DNA of 64,000 nt from Staphylococcus nepalensis (lineage in GTDB: Bacteria; Bacillota; Bacilli; Staphylococcales; Staphylococcaceae), in assembly GCF_014635045.1 (NCBI RefSeq), contig NZ_BMCF01000003.1:248001-312000 (forward strand), in the 5' to 3' direction. The position numbers were made by a program, and so were the translations under genes. Every line of letters begins with the position of its first letter. The stretch's first letter is position 1. This document shows positions 17,317 through 26,857 of this stretch, in pieces. The notes under the pieces were generated by a model. The model did no database searches. It saw only the letters and a program-made list of their open reading frames with translations, and was not told where the DNA came from.

Positions 17317-18936
17317 TTAATCAAAGTGAATCATTTCTGATACATATAACGCGATACGTATATTTAATGAATGGACAGGATCTTCAATATTAGTACCAAT
17401 CATATTACTACATTTATTAATTCTATATTTTACAGTATTTCTGTGAATAAATATTTTATCTGCTGTTTTCGTAATATCACACTGATTATCCATATAAACT
17501 TTTAGCGTTTGTTTTAATTCCACATCTTTCTTTGTTTTTGGATAACTCAACGGTCCAAGCGTATGTTTAACGAATGGTAATAACTTTTCTTGTGGAATCA
17601 ATTGTAGTAGCTCTTGAATATCTTTGGAATGATATTGTGAGATAAATGCTTTTGTGCCGCTAGGTAATTCATTTTCAAAGGCTTCGTTAGCTTCGAAAAA
17701 TGAAGAAGGCAACTGTGAAAATTCTGTCACTTCATTTCCGATACCAAATGAAATGCTATCGTCAAAATATTCACTGTAACTTTTTTGGATTTTTTTAAGG
17801 TATTCATAGTAATATTCATGGCGATTTTGTAATAATACCGCAAACCGATCATTACTAGGTAATTTATAAACACTAATATAAGAATCGATATCCGTTAATT
17901 TATGCTTTAACCAAAGGAAGGTGAGGTGATGACGTTCATTCAAATAGTAGCTATTTTCTAAATTATTTTTTTCATCTATACCACAAATGATAATTTGATA
18001 ATAATCAGAAGGATAAATATAGTACTGTCTTAATAATTCAGAATGCTTTTTAATAGAAAGCGTTTGATCATTTTGATTATTGACTAATGATTCGAAAAAT
18101 CGATTGATATCATTTTCTTCCGCTTCTTGAATCTTTGTATTTTTGTACAAAGCAAAACTCAACACACTGACAACTTGTTCGATGGTTAATAAACTAAATG
18201 GATAAGATAATTTATTAACTTGAGAAACCATTAAATAATATGGGAAATAAGTGTAACCTAATACTTTAAAAATGACATGATCTCTATTTTCGAAGACTAA
18301 ATTGTTCTTGTCATATGTGAGTGCATCTTGGTAGTGGTTCATGAAATATTTGATATGTTCAGTCATTAAAGCATTGCCTTGTCTATAATGACGGCTATAC
18401 GCTTCAGGCGCTTTGAAAGGATCAAATAAAATAATCGGTACGCCAAGTAATTTACTCATGCGATCGATCATTGTATCGATACTAAAGCCCTTGATTAATA
18501 ATTGATTTAATTCTTGTTGTACCTGTAAAGCATAATTCAGTTTACCTGTTTCAGAATCTGATATAAATGAAGAAATTTCATGCGTGATTTCACCTAGATT
18601 CCAACTTTCAGGAATTTCAATTAATGGAAACTCGATTGAATCAGCGAAATCTATGACATCTTGATTGATTTCATGTAAAAATCTTGAAACTTTAATACCT
18701 AATCCAGCTGTGTGGATATCATTTAAGTCTTTAATTAATTTTTTTAAGTTATCCTGATTATCTTGAAATAATACGCCTGTCGTTAGAATAAAAGAATTAC
18801 TCGATGTGAAATGTTTGATATCATTATTTTCAGTGATGTCTAAATTGGTTACTTCTGCTGATAAATCTCCGTTGTTATTGATTAATTTTAAACCTTTAAA
18901 TTGGGGAACGGATAAAATTTCATTTAGGGTAGTCAT
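17317..18936 (-). CDS. pucR: PucR-family purine catabolism regulator
   Basis: A 539-residue transcription regulator. Residues 1-120 form the PucR N-terminal domain (FILTTGVLFQ, GLGIKVSRF, PLIEIPE). The middle is a GGDEF-like ligand-sensing region, and the C-terminus is the PucR helix-turn-helix with KTADKIFIHRNTVKYRI. In Bacillus, PucR controls purine and allantoin use in response to allantoin-type intermediates. It is divergent from the allantoin permease, so it probably controls the shared 300-base region and the cluster. GGAGG lies 8 bases before the ATG at 18936 and 5 before another ATG at 18939. Confidence 0.9.
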   Translation of the reverse strand: MTTLNEILSVPQFKGLKLINNNGDLSAEVTNLDITENNDIKHFTSSNSFILTTGVLFQDNQDNLKKLIKDLNDIHTAGLGIKVSRFLHEINQDVIDFADSIEFPLIEIPESWNLGEITHEISSFISDSETGKLNYALQVQQELNQLLIKGFSIDTMIDRMSKLLGVPIILFDPFKAPEAYSRHYRQGNALMTEHIKYFMNHYQDALTYDKNNLVFENRDHVIFKVLGYTYFPYYLMVSQVNKLSYPFSLLTIEQVVSVLSFALYKNTKIQEAEENDINRFFESLVNNQNDQTLSIKKHSELLRQYYIYPSDYYQIIICGIDEKNNLENSYYLNERHHLTFLWLKHKLTDIDSYISVYKLPSNDRFAVLLQNRHEYYYEYLKKIQKSYSEYFDDSISFGIGNEVTEFSQLPSSFFEANEAFENELPSGTKAFISQYHSKDIQELLQLIPQEKLLPFVKHTLGPLSYPKTKKDVELKQTLKVYMDNQCDITKTADKIFIHRNTVKYRINKCSNMIGTNIEDPVHSLNIRIALYVSEMIHFD

Positions 18937-18939
18937 CAT

Positions 18940-19237
18940 AATGTCCTCCGTTTCGAATTAACACTAACATAACGCATGCTAATGTGTATAAATATATATA
19001 ATGATTCAATCTATCTATAGCAAAGAATTTTGTCGATTTGTGATAATGATTGTTCAAAATGTTCAAAAAATATAATTTATAAAATTAATTATACACATAT
19101 TTTGTTCGATTCCTATAATTTTATCAAATAGAAATGTCATTACTAACAAAGAAAAACGCTTACATTCATACTACACTTATAACTGAAGATTATACATCTA
19201 GTTATTAGCTTATTAAAGCAAAGGAGATATAAAGAGA
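18940..19237. promoter_or_regulatory. Divergent pucR-pucI control region
   Basis: AT-rich region between divergent regulator and permease. It contains a repeated TGTTCAAAA/TGTTCAAAAA motif around 19050-19070 and a cre-like site. I did not find a clear PucR operator. Confidence 0.5.
19151..19164 (+). promoter_or_regulatory. cre-like site (possible CcpA control)
   Basis: GAAAAACGCTTACA differs from the cre pattern TGNAANCGNNNNCA at its first two positions only. It lies 74 bases before the pucI start. Confidence 0.35.
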
Positions 19238-20728
19238 ATGGGAAGACAGGCGAATGATGCGGCATTAACAGAATCGGTTTTCAAAGAACGCGGTTATAAT
19301 GAAGACATAATGCCAAAGACATCAGCACAAAGAAATAACTCCGCATTTAACTTTTTTACACTATGGATGGGGGCTGTTCATAATATACCTAACTACACTG
19401 CTGTTGGGGGATTCTTATTACTAGGATTGTCACCATTACAAGTCATATTTGCATTAATATTGAGTTCATTTGTTATTGCTTTATTACTGGTTGGGAACGG
19501 CTATGCGGGTTCAAAATACGGCATCCCTTTTGCTATGCAATTACGTCATACATACGGTGATGTAGGCGCTAAGTTACCTGGTATCTTACGTGGTGTTGTA
19601 GCGGGTATCGCTTGGTTTGGTTTGCAAACGTTTGCTGGATCACAAGCACTATTAATTCTATTAAATAAAATATTCCCAGGCTTTGCTGATATTGGACAAG
19701 GTATATCAATCCTTGGTATCTCTGTTCCAGGACTTATCGCATTTCTAATATTTTGGGCTATTAGTTTCGCAATTGGCTTTGGCGGTGGGGATATTTTAAA
19801 TAAATTCACTGCTATTTTAAATCCACTCATTTACATTGTATTTGGTGGTATGGCTATCTGGGGTGTTATGGCTGCAGGTGGCGTTGGCAATATTTTAGAT
19901 TATGAAATTTCTACAAAATCAAGTGGTATTATTTACCCAGCAATTTTATCATTTATTTTAATTTTCAACTCATTATTAGGTGTATGGGCAGGCCCTGGTT
20001 CAAGCGTGTCTGACTTTACCCAAAACGCAAAATCTACTAAGACACAAGTTGTTGGGCAAATCTCAGGTATCGTAGTTGCACATATTTTATTTGCAATTGC
20101 GAGTGTGTTCATCATTATTGGTGGCTCAATTTATCTAGGTCATCAAGAATGGAATATATTAACGATTATTAATGAATGGGATAACTTCTGGGCCATTCTG
20201 ATATCAACTGGCGTATTATTGATGACTACTATTTCAACTAATGCGACAAGTAATATCATCCCGGCAGCATATCAACTCAGCGCACTTTTACCAAAATGGA
20301 TCAACTATCGCCGTGGTGTAGTTATCGCCTCAGTCTTGAGTGTTGTAATTATGCCATGGAAGATGATGGAAGAAGAAGACAGTATTTTCTTATTCCTAAA
20401 TGCGATTGGTGCTATACTAGGTCCAGTAGCAGGTGTTATGATTGTGCATTTCTATATTGTGTCTAAATGTCACATTGATATAGATAAGTTGTATTTTGAT
20501 TTGAAAGATAAAAACCACGACATACCACGTATTAATGTTTCTGCGTACATCGGAACGGTTGTTGGTGTAGTTGTTTCATTACTAGGCTTCTTACCAGCAT
20601 TTACTGTGATATCAGACTTTTCATGGTTTATAGGCTTTATCATAGCCGGTGGTGTTTACTTAATTTTACATTATGTATTCCACGCAGATAAGAGAAAAAA
20701 AGGAGGAGTAGATTATAATGAAATATGA
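19238..20728 (+). CDS. pucI: Allantoin permease (NCS1 family)
   Basis: A 496-residue, 12-helix nucleobase:cation symporter-1 protein that would import allantoin. Family signs are the WMGAVHNIPNYTAVGG segment in helix 1, GSKYGIPFAMQLRHTYG after helix 2 and GIAWFGLQTFAGSQAL in helix 3, all matching the allantoin/hydantoin transporter group. AAAGGAG is upstream of the ATG. The stop overlaps the allB start by 11 bases, so the two are translationally coupled. Its place between pucR and allB supports allantoin as substrate. Confidence 0.9.
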   Translation: MGRQANDAALTESVFKERGYNEDIMPKTSAQRNNSAFNFFTLWMGAVHNIPNYTAVGGFLLLGLSPLQVIFALILSSFVIALLLVGNGYAGSKYGIPFAMQLRHTYGDVGAKLPGILRGVVAGIAWFGLQTFAGSQALLILLNKIFPGFADIGQGISILGISVPGLIAFLIFWAISFAIGFGGGDILNKFTAILNPLIYIVFGGMAIWGVMAAGGVGNILDYEISTKSSGIIYPAILSFILIFNSLLGVWAGPGSSVSDFTQNAKSTKTQVVGQISGIVVAHILFAIASVFIIIGGSIYLGHQEWNILTIINEWDNFWAILISTGVLLMTTISTNATSNIIPAAYQLSALLPKWINYRRGVVIASVLSVVIMPWKMMEEEDSIFLFLNAIGAILGPVAGVMIVHFYIVSKCHIDIDKLYFDLKDKNHDIPRINVSAYIGTVVGVVVSLLGFLPAFTVISDFSWFIGFIIAGGVYLILHYVFHADKRKKGGVDYNEI

Positions 20729-22079
20729 TTTAATTATTAAAAATGGTTTGGTCATTTTAGAAGATGGGGAGCAACAAGTTGAAGTCGGCGTTAAAGACGG
20801 TAAAATTGCTGCTATTGGACAAGAATTAGGAGAAGCTGAACAAGTCATCGACGCACAAAATCAAATCGTTTCACCTGGCATGGTAGACGCACATGTGCAT
20901 ATTACTGAACCAGGCGGTGGATACCGTGATGGATGGGAAGGTTATGTGACAGGAACAAACGCAGCTGCTAAAGGTGGCGTAACTTCATTTGTTGAAATGC
21001 CATTAAACCAAGTTCCAGCTACAACAGACAAAGCATCTATCCAAGCTAAATTTGATGCAGGTAAAGATGAATTATCAGTTGATGTTGCAAGCTATGGTGG
21101 TCTCGTGCCGTATAACTTAAACGGCGGTATTCAAGAACTAGATGAAGCTGGTGTAGTTGCTTATAAAGCATTCTTAGCTACTTGTGGCGATCGTTCTATT
21201 GAAGGCGACTTTGAAAATGTTGACGATTATTCATTATACGAAGGTATGAAACAAATTGCTAAGACTGGAAAAATCTTATCAATCCATTCTGAAAATGCTA
21301 CAATCACTGATCGCTTAGGTGAAATTGCCAAAGCAAATGGTGAAACTACATTAAGTGCTTATGTAGATAGTCGCCCAGTATTTACAGAAGTTGAACCTAT
21401 TCGTAAAATTATCTTATTCGCTAAAGAAACAGGTTGTCGTGTGCATATCGTACATGTTGCTTGTGAAGAAGGCGTAGACGAAATTATTAAAGCACAACAA
21501 GAAGGTGTAGACATCACTTGTGAGACATGTACACATTATTTATATTTCTACAAAGAAGAATTAGATGAAATTGGTCCAGTTGTTAAATGTTCTCCACCAA
21601 TCCGTGAACAATCACGTTTAGAAGGTATGTGGAACCGTGTATTAAATGGTGATATTAGCTTTGTAACTTCTGACCATTCACCATGTACACCAGATTTAAA
21701 AGATACTGACAATGCATTTGAAGCATGGGGCGGTATTGCTGGATTACAAAATAACGTAGACATCTTATTTGACGAAGGTGTCCAAAAACGTCAAATGTCA
21801 TTACAAAAATTTGCTGATATTATCGCAACAGCACCTGCAAAACGTTTTGGTTTAGATACAAAAGGAAGCATTGCAGTAGGTAAAGATGCTGACTTCGTAT
21901 TCATTAAACCTAATGCATCATATACGTTACAAACTGAAGACTTAGCTTACCGTAACAAAATGAGCCCGTATATCGGCCGTGAAATTGGTGCTCAAGTTAC
22001 ACAAACTATTTTAAGAGGTCAAGCAATTTATAGCAAAGAAGCGGGTATTTCAGATAAACGTATTGGACGTTTTATCTAA
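20718..22079 (+). CDS. allB: Allantoinase
   Basis: A 453-residue cyclic amidohydrolase that opens the hydantoin ring of allantoin to give allantoate. The two-metal site is visible: His59 and His61 in DAHVHITEP, the bridging lysine at about residue 150 in VAYKAF, His in SIHSEN and VHVAC, and Asp in TSDHSPC. AGGAGGAG lies upstream of the ATG, inside the end of pucI. A strong terminator follows. Family length and motifs are fully normal; confidence is high. Confidence 0.96.
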   Translation: MKYDLIIKNGLVILEDGEQQVEVGVKDGKIAAIGQELGEAEQVIDAQNQIVSPGMVDAHVHITEPGGGYRDGWEGYVTGTNAAAKGGVTSFVEMPLNQVPATTDKASIQAKFDAGKDELSVDVASYGGLVPYNLNGGIQELDEAGVVAYKAFLATCGDRSIEGDFENVDDYSLYEGMKQIAKTGKILSIHSENATITDRLGEIAKANGETTLSAYVDSRPVFTEVEPIRKIILFAKETGCRVHIVHVACEEGVDEIIKAQQEGVDITCETCTHYLYFYKEELDEIGPVVKCSPPIREQSRLEGMWNRVLNGDISFVTSDHSPCTPDLKDTDNAFEAWGGIAGLQNNVDILFDEGVQKRQMSLQKFADIIATAPAKRFGLDTKGSIAVGKDADFVFIKPNASYTLQTEDLAYRNKMSPYIGREIGAQVTQTILRGQAIYSKEAGISDKRIGRFI

Positions 22080-22120
22080 GTATCATTTGACTTACCATAA
22101 ATTTTAAAATAATAAATTTG

Positions 22121-22159
22121 AATCCCTTTCAAAGTTTTTCGCTTTGAAAGGGATTTTTC
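22121..22159 (+). terminator. Terminator of pucI-allB
   Basis: AATCCCTTTCAAAG pairs with CTTTGAAAGGGATT, followed by TTTCT. Confidence 0.9.
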
Positions 22160-22346
22160 TATTTTCATAAAGTGTGAAGTTAGTTTGATTACTTAGCTCT
22201 AGGGAATAACATGACATATTATAGTTTTATAATAGAACATTTGAACACTTGATAATAAGTAGTGTGTACTTAAATTTATCGAAACAACACAAGTATATAA
22301 AATAACTAAAAGCATAAGATAATTAGAATTAAAGGGGCTGTAATCA

Positions 22347-23693
22347 TTGGAAAAATTAGTGTCATTTTCGGATTGGCTTTGGGGGTATCCACTCGTTTTA
22401 TTGCTTTTATTTGCGAGTGCGTTTTTAACCATTAATTTAAAATTTCTTCAATTTCGACATTTTTTTTATATGTTAAAGCAAACATTTGGTAGCGTTAATC
22501 AAAAACCTAAAGGGGAGGGGACCATCACGCCTCGCCAAGCATTAACTTCGGCCTTATCTTCTACTGTAGGTGCAGCCAATATTGTAGGGGTGCCTACTGC
22601 AATTATGATGGGAGGCCCTGGCGCAGTTTTTTGGATGATGGTTATTGCTTTTTTAGGTATGGCTTTAAAATTTAGCGAGAATGTCTTAGGGGTACATTAT
22701 CGTGAAAAAAATAAAAAGGGTGAGTTTGTAGGTGGGCCAACCTATTATATGAAAAAGGGATTTAAAAATAAGAAGCTAGGTGCGATATTTTCTCTAGTAT
22801 TTGCATTTGCATTAATGATTGAAATTGTTCCAAGTATCATGGTTCAAGGCCATTCTGCAGCGAGTACAATGCATGACACTTTCAATATACATATGGGTGT
22901 TTCAGGCGTTGTATTAGCAATACTTGCAGCCTTAGTAGTATTTGGCGGTGTGAAACGTATCGCTTCTTTCGCTGAAAAAATTGTGCCAATTATGGTCGGG
23001 CTTTATTGTTTTTTTGGATTTTTAATCATTTTGATGAACATTGGTCACGTGCCTAATGTTATTTTATTAGTCGTAGAACAGGCATTTAACCCAACGGCTG
23101 CTGTAGGAGGAACATTTGGTGCGGCGTTAGCGACTACAATTCGCTGGGGATTCGCCCGAGGTATTTATTCTAATGAAGCAGGGCTTGGCACATCATCGAT
23201 TGCCCATGCGGCCGCTAAAACAGACCATCCGGTTCGACAAGCATTTTGGGGGATTAGTGAAATAGTCGTGGACACTTTACTCATTTGTAGTACAACTGCA
23301 TTTGTGGTTTTGGTTTCAGGGGTTTGGAAAGCGAACGATGCCAAAGCGCAGTCTGCAGCACTAACCGCAAGAGCGTTTGAAAATTCATTTGGTGAATTTG
23401 GTAGCATGATGGTGTCTATTTCAATGATGTTCTTCGTATTCTCAACTGTTATTGTTGTCATTTTTTATGGATCAAGAATGGCGGAATTCTTATTTGGGCT
23501 CACAGCTGGGTGGATTATGAAGGGGATATACGTGCTCTCTATGATTGTAGGAGCATTAGGCGCAGCACAACAATTGTGGGACTTGCTTGACTTGGCGCTT
23601 GCTGTTGTACTGATCCCAAACGTCATAGCCGTACTTATGTTATCGCCAAAAGTAAAGTCATTAACTACAGATTTCTTTAAAAATTATAAGTAA
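22347..23693 (+). CDS. Alanine/glycine:cation symporter (AGCS family)
   Basis: A 448-residue carrier with about 11 helices. The AGCS signatures SSTVGAANIVGVPTAIMMGGPGAVFWM and FARGIYSNEAGLGTSSIAHAAA (shown in parts here) are clear. It starts at TTG (22347) with AAAGGGG upstream; no ATG fits. It has its own promoter region after the allB terminator. Glycine is made by the PucG reaction coded in the same region, so glycine or alanine movement is a plausible role, but transport of another purine product cannot be excluded. Confidence 0.85.
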   Translation: MEKLVSFSDWLWGYPLVLLLLFASAFLTINLKFLQFRHFFYMLKQTFGSVNQKPKGEGTITPRQALTSALSSTVGAANIVGVPTAIMMGGPGAVFWMMVIAFLGMALKFSENVLGVHYREKNKKGEFVGGPTYYMKKGFKNKKLGAIFSLVFAFALMIEIVPSIMVQGHSAASTMHDTFNIHMGVSGVVLAILAALVVFGGVKRIASFAEKIVPIMVGLYCFFGFLIILMNIGHVPNVILLVVEQAFNPTAAVGGTFGAALATTIRWGFARGIYSNEAGLGTSSIAHAAAKTDHPVRQAFWGISEIVVDTLLICSTTAFVVLVSGVWKANDAKAQSAALTARAFENSFGEFGSMMVSISMMFFVFSTVIVVIFYGSRMAEFLFGLTAGWIMKGIYVLSMIVGALGAAQQLWDLLDLALAVVLIPNVIAVLMLSPKVKSLTTDFFKNYK

Positions 23694-23825
23694 ATTTTAA
23701 GATTTAATCTAAAAAGTACCAAATCTCGCATACAGCGTTACTACCAAGTGAAACGTCGTGCTTCACTTTTAAGGTAGGTTAAACATGTATGTAAGGTATG
23801 GTAATTTTATGGATAAACGCCTGTG

Positions 23826-24413
23826 TTAGCTATTTGGGTGTTGCGTCGGTAAATGGTCAACGATATTATAATCTAGAATATTGGTTTGATTATTATTTAT
23901 TTCTAACGTACTGAAACTACCGTTTATGAGTTTAGTTATCCCTGGGCTTATTTTTCCATTTGAAAAGTAATGAAAAATTGCTTTGATAAAAGCGCCGTGA
24001 GAAATGATTAAAATATTTTGATTAGCGTGGTCTTCATGCACAGTACGCATACCGTTTAAAAAACGGTCCGTAATCATTGACTCAGTTTCTTTGTTTGGAT
24101 AATTGCGATCAGGAAATTGTAAGGCGCGTTCGTGTTGCGTAAGACCTTCTGCGTCACCAAAGGCAACTTCTATAAAAGAAGCCATTTCATAAAGTGGAAT
24201 ATCTAATTTTTGCTGGATAATTTGACCGGTTTCTTTGGCTCTTAGTAAGGGACTTGTAATAATAAGATCCCATTCATTTGGGGTTAAGCACTCGCCACAT
24301 GCTTGTGCTTGTAATATACCCGATTCATTTAGTGGGATGTCAGTACGACCTTGTAATTTGCCAGCAATATTCCAATCTGTTTCGCCGTGTCTGATAAAAC
24401 ATATTTTTGTCAT
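23826..24413 (-). CDS. Histidine phosphatase family protein (phosphoglycerate mutase-like)
   Basis: A 195-residue cytosolic protein of the branch-1 histidine phosphatase family. The catalytic RHGETDWN motif is at residues 8-15, the acid segment EVAFGDAEG in the middle and the second catalytic His in ISHGAFI. It is more like the cobC/gpmB phosphatase group than a true glycolytic mutase. AAAGGTTG precedes the ATG. It stands alone on the minus strand inside the allantoin region; its substrate is unknown. Confidence 0.85.
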   Translation of the reverse strand: MTKICFIRHGETDWNIAGKLQGRTDIPLNESGILQAQACGECLTPNEWDLIITSPLLRAKETGQIIQQKLDIPLYEMASFIEVAFGDAEGLTQHERALQFPDRNYPNKETESMITDRFLNGMRTVHEDHANQNILIISHGAFIKAIFHYFSNGKISPGITKLINGSFSTLEINNNQTNILDYNIVDHLPTQHPNS

Positions 24414-24591
24414 TATAATTCAACCTTTATTATGTATTTTAGAGTGATGTGTGCCCTATACAGCTTGGCACTTTTTTCAATCATAATATATCTATATTCA
24501 AATAATTTAAAATACGAGCTACCTCAGATGATCGGTGTTAGAGGTCACTCGTATCGTTTGCTATTGACTTCAATTGTAAAATTAAACGTCT

Positions 24592-25842
24592 TTATGCTTC
24601 TAATGTGGTATCGATTTTAGCTAATTCAATTGTCGTTTCAATCAGGACATTAATACCTTTTTCAATTTCTTTATCTGTTACAGATTCTTTTGGAGAATGA
24701 CTGATGCCATTTTTACAAGGAATAAATATCATACTTGTTGGACAAATTGGTGCGAAATTCATTGCATCATGGCCAGCACCACTGTACATATAACGATAAT
24801 GATATCCCAATGTGTTACAACTTTGTTCAGAAATCTTTGCAATGGTTTGATTAAAACGACGTGGTTGGTCTTGTCCTAAATCTTCTAAGTCATAGCTTGT
24901 TTGTCGGTGATTTGTAATCGTATCGATATGCTGTTGCATTTCTTTGACGACGGTTTCGCGAACACCTTCGTCTTTACCACGTATGTCGATAAGCAGTGTA
25001 ACCTCACCAGGGATAGCATTCATTGTATTTGGATAAACGCTTGCATATCCTACCGTTGTCACGATTCCTTTATCATGATATGCCCGACCTAAAGCTTCGA
25101 TTTTTAAAATGATTTCGGAGGCGGTAGTTAGAGCATCGGTCCGCATTGGCATAGGCGTTGAACCTGAGTGACTTGTAACGCCTTGAATTTTTAATTTGAA
25201 GCGATGTGGTGCAGCAATATCCGTTACAATCCCAATATCTTTTTGATTATTTTCAAGAATAGGACCTTGTTCAATATGCAACTCTAAAAATGCTTTAATT
25301 TTATTTCTTTCAAATAGAGCCGCTTTGCCGTGCATATCTTGTGCTAAAGGGGCCACAATGTCATAGAGTACATGACCATCATTATCTTTAATCGATTTCA
25401 TATCTTCTTTGGTCATCTTACCAGTAAGATATTTGCTACCTAATGTCGCTTCGTTGAAACGTGTAGATTCCTCACAAGCAAAAGCGATAATAATAATAGG
25501 ATGGTCTGTTTCGATATGATGTTCATTTAAATGTTCGACCACTTCAAGAGCACCTAACACACCGAGTAGCCCGTCGTATTGTCCACCATCTTTTACGGTA
25601 TCAATATGTGATCCTAAAACAACTGGCTTTAGAGAAGGGTTTTTACCTTCTCGGCGTGCAATAACATTTCCAAAGAAATCAAAATAAACATCGAGACCCG
25701 CTTTTTGACACAGCATTGAAAATCTTAACGCAGCAACACGTTCAGGATGACTGAAAGCAATTCGGTTAATACCGCCGTTGTTTGGATTTCGCGCAAAATT
25801 ATTAAATGTTTGGAAGTTCTCTATTACATTTTGTAAGTTCAT
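24592..25842 (-). CDS. M20-family amidohydrolase (allantoate/ureidoglycolate amidohydrolase or carbamoylase type)
   Basis: A 416-residue metallo-amidohydrolase of the hydantoinase/carbamoylase group. Metal and substrate motifs are visible: LGSHIDTVKDGGQYDG, CEESTRF, LELHIEQGP, TSHSGSTPM and SGAGHDAMN. It is a paralogue of AllC at 26858 but clearly distinct; the reaction could be ureidoglycolate hydrolysis, a second allantoate hydrolase, or N-carbamoyl amino acid hydrolysis. It lies 23 bases after the alpha/beta hydrolase gene and so is in a two-gene minus-strand operon, divergent from allC. AAGGGGAC precedes the ATG. Confidence 0.85.
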   Translation of the reverse strand: MNLQNVIENFQTFNNFARNPNNGGINRIAFSHPERVAALRFSMLCQKAGLDVYFDFFGNVIARREGKNPSLKPVVLGSHIDTVKDGGQYDGLLGVLGALEVVEHLNEHHIETDHPIIIIAFACEESTRFNEATLGSKYLTGKMTKEDMKSIKDNDGHVLYDIVAPLAQDMHGKAALFERNKIKAFLELHIEQGPILENNQKDIGIVTDIAAPHRFKLKIQGVTSHSGSTPMPMRTDALTTASEIILKIEALGRAYHDKGIVTTVGYASVYPNTMNAIPGEVTLLIDIRGKDEGVRETVVKEMQQHIDTITNHRQTSYDLEDLGQDQPRRFNQTIAKISEQSCNTLGYHYRYMYSGAGHDAMNFAPICPTSMIFIPCKNGISHSPKESVTDKEIEKGINVLIETTIELAKIDTTLEA

Positions 25843-25865
25843 CGTTTGTCCCCTTCGCTAATCTA

Positions 25866-26684
25866 TTAAATTTGATTTAAAAATTGTACAGCTTGTTTGT
25901 ATAATGTTTTACTCATTGAACTAACTTCACGATCAAAATCATGATTATCTTGGTTTAAAGTTTCAAAATGACTATTTGCAACTAATTTATGCACATGTTC
26001 ACTTTCACTATAAGGCACATCAGGGTCTCCTGTACAGTGTACAATAAAGGTAGGAGGGAAATTTTTCAATACTTGTGGCGGGATATTGTAAGCACTATGT
26101 GTAGAGGACTCAATTCCCAGATAAGCAAGCCATTTCGCTTGACCACGAACATATAAATAAATAGGATACCTTGTTTGTAATAGGCCTGACGTTAGTGGGT
26201 GTGCTTGTATAAGTTGATTCAATACTGCAGGCGTGATTTGAGTAGATAAATCTTGGTATTGTTTATTTGGTCTTAAAAATGAGGGTACATGTATACGAGC
26301 GTAACCATAAAAATCAATAATCCCATCTATTTTACGATGACGTGCGACCATCATTGCTAAATAAGCGCCAGCAGAGCGACCAAAGGTAAATAAAGGTAAC
26401 GAAGGATAAAGCGATTTGAAATGATCATAATTGCTGAGTGCATCTTCAATAATCGTATTGATATTACTTTCTGGAGCAAGTCGATAAGATACTAACGCGA
26501 CATGATAGGATTCAGTCAAAATTTCAATATAATCTTGTGGTAAGTCGTTTGGTTGACCAAATATGAGCCCGCCGCCATGGAAATATATAATCACACCTTT
26601 GGGGTTTTTACTTTTCGTTTTTATTATGGTATATGGTAATTGAAAGCCATCGCTTGATTGACAAGTTGCTTCTACTTGAGTCAA
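25866..26684 (-). CDS. Alpha/beta hydrolase, HSL-like esterase/lipase
   Basis: A 272-residue cytosolic hydrolase. The oxyanion motif HGGG is in IYFHGGGLIFG, the nucleophile serine in FGRSAGAY, the acid in TGDPDVPY and the His in NHDFD. This is the hormone-sensitive-lipase-type pattern. The start is TTG at 26684 with AGGAGG 9 bases upstream. It is the first gene of a two-gene operon with the M20 amidohydrolase, diverging from allC, which suggests joint hydrolysis of an esterified or acylated amide. The substrate is unknown. Confidence 0.85.
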   Translation of the reverse strand: MTQVEATCQSSDGFQLPYTIIKTKSKNPKGVIIYFHGGGLIFGQPNDLPQDYIEILTESYHVALVSYRLAPESNINTIIEDALSNYDHFKSLYPSLPLFTFGRSAGAYLAMMVARHRKIDGIIDFYGYARIHVPSFLRPNKQYQDLSTQITPAVLNQLIQAHPLTSGLLQTRYPIYLYVRGQAKWLAYLGIESSTHSAYNIPPQVLKNFPPTFIVHCTGDPDVPYSESEHVHKLVANSHFETLNQDNHDFDREVSSMSKTLYKQAVQFLNQI

Positions 26685-26810
26685 ATGGGTTAACCTCCTG
26701 TTAGATATATTTTGCTAAATATAGTATCTCAAATAAAAAATAAGGCGTATTTGTATAAATCGAATAAAAGTAAAGCATATTATTGTTAGAATTGTGAATG
26801 ATAAGTGTAA

Positions 26811-26824
26811 TGTAAACGCTTATA
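26811..26824 (+). promoter_or_regulatory. cre-like site upstream of allC
   Basis: TGTAAACGCTTATA matches the catabolite-responsive pattern TGNAANCGNNNNCA except for one base. It lies 34 bases before the allC start in the divergent promoter region, where bound CcpA would block transcription when preferred carbon is present. Confidence 0.5.
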
Positions 26825-26857
26825 ATTGTATATGAAATGAAAAAGGAGTTGAATTAC

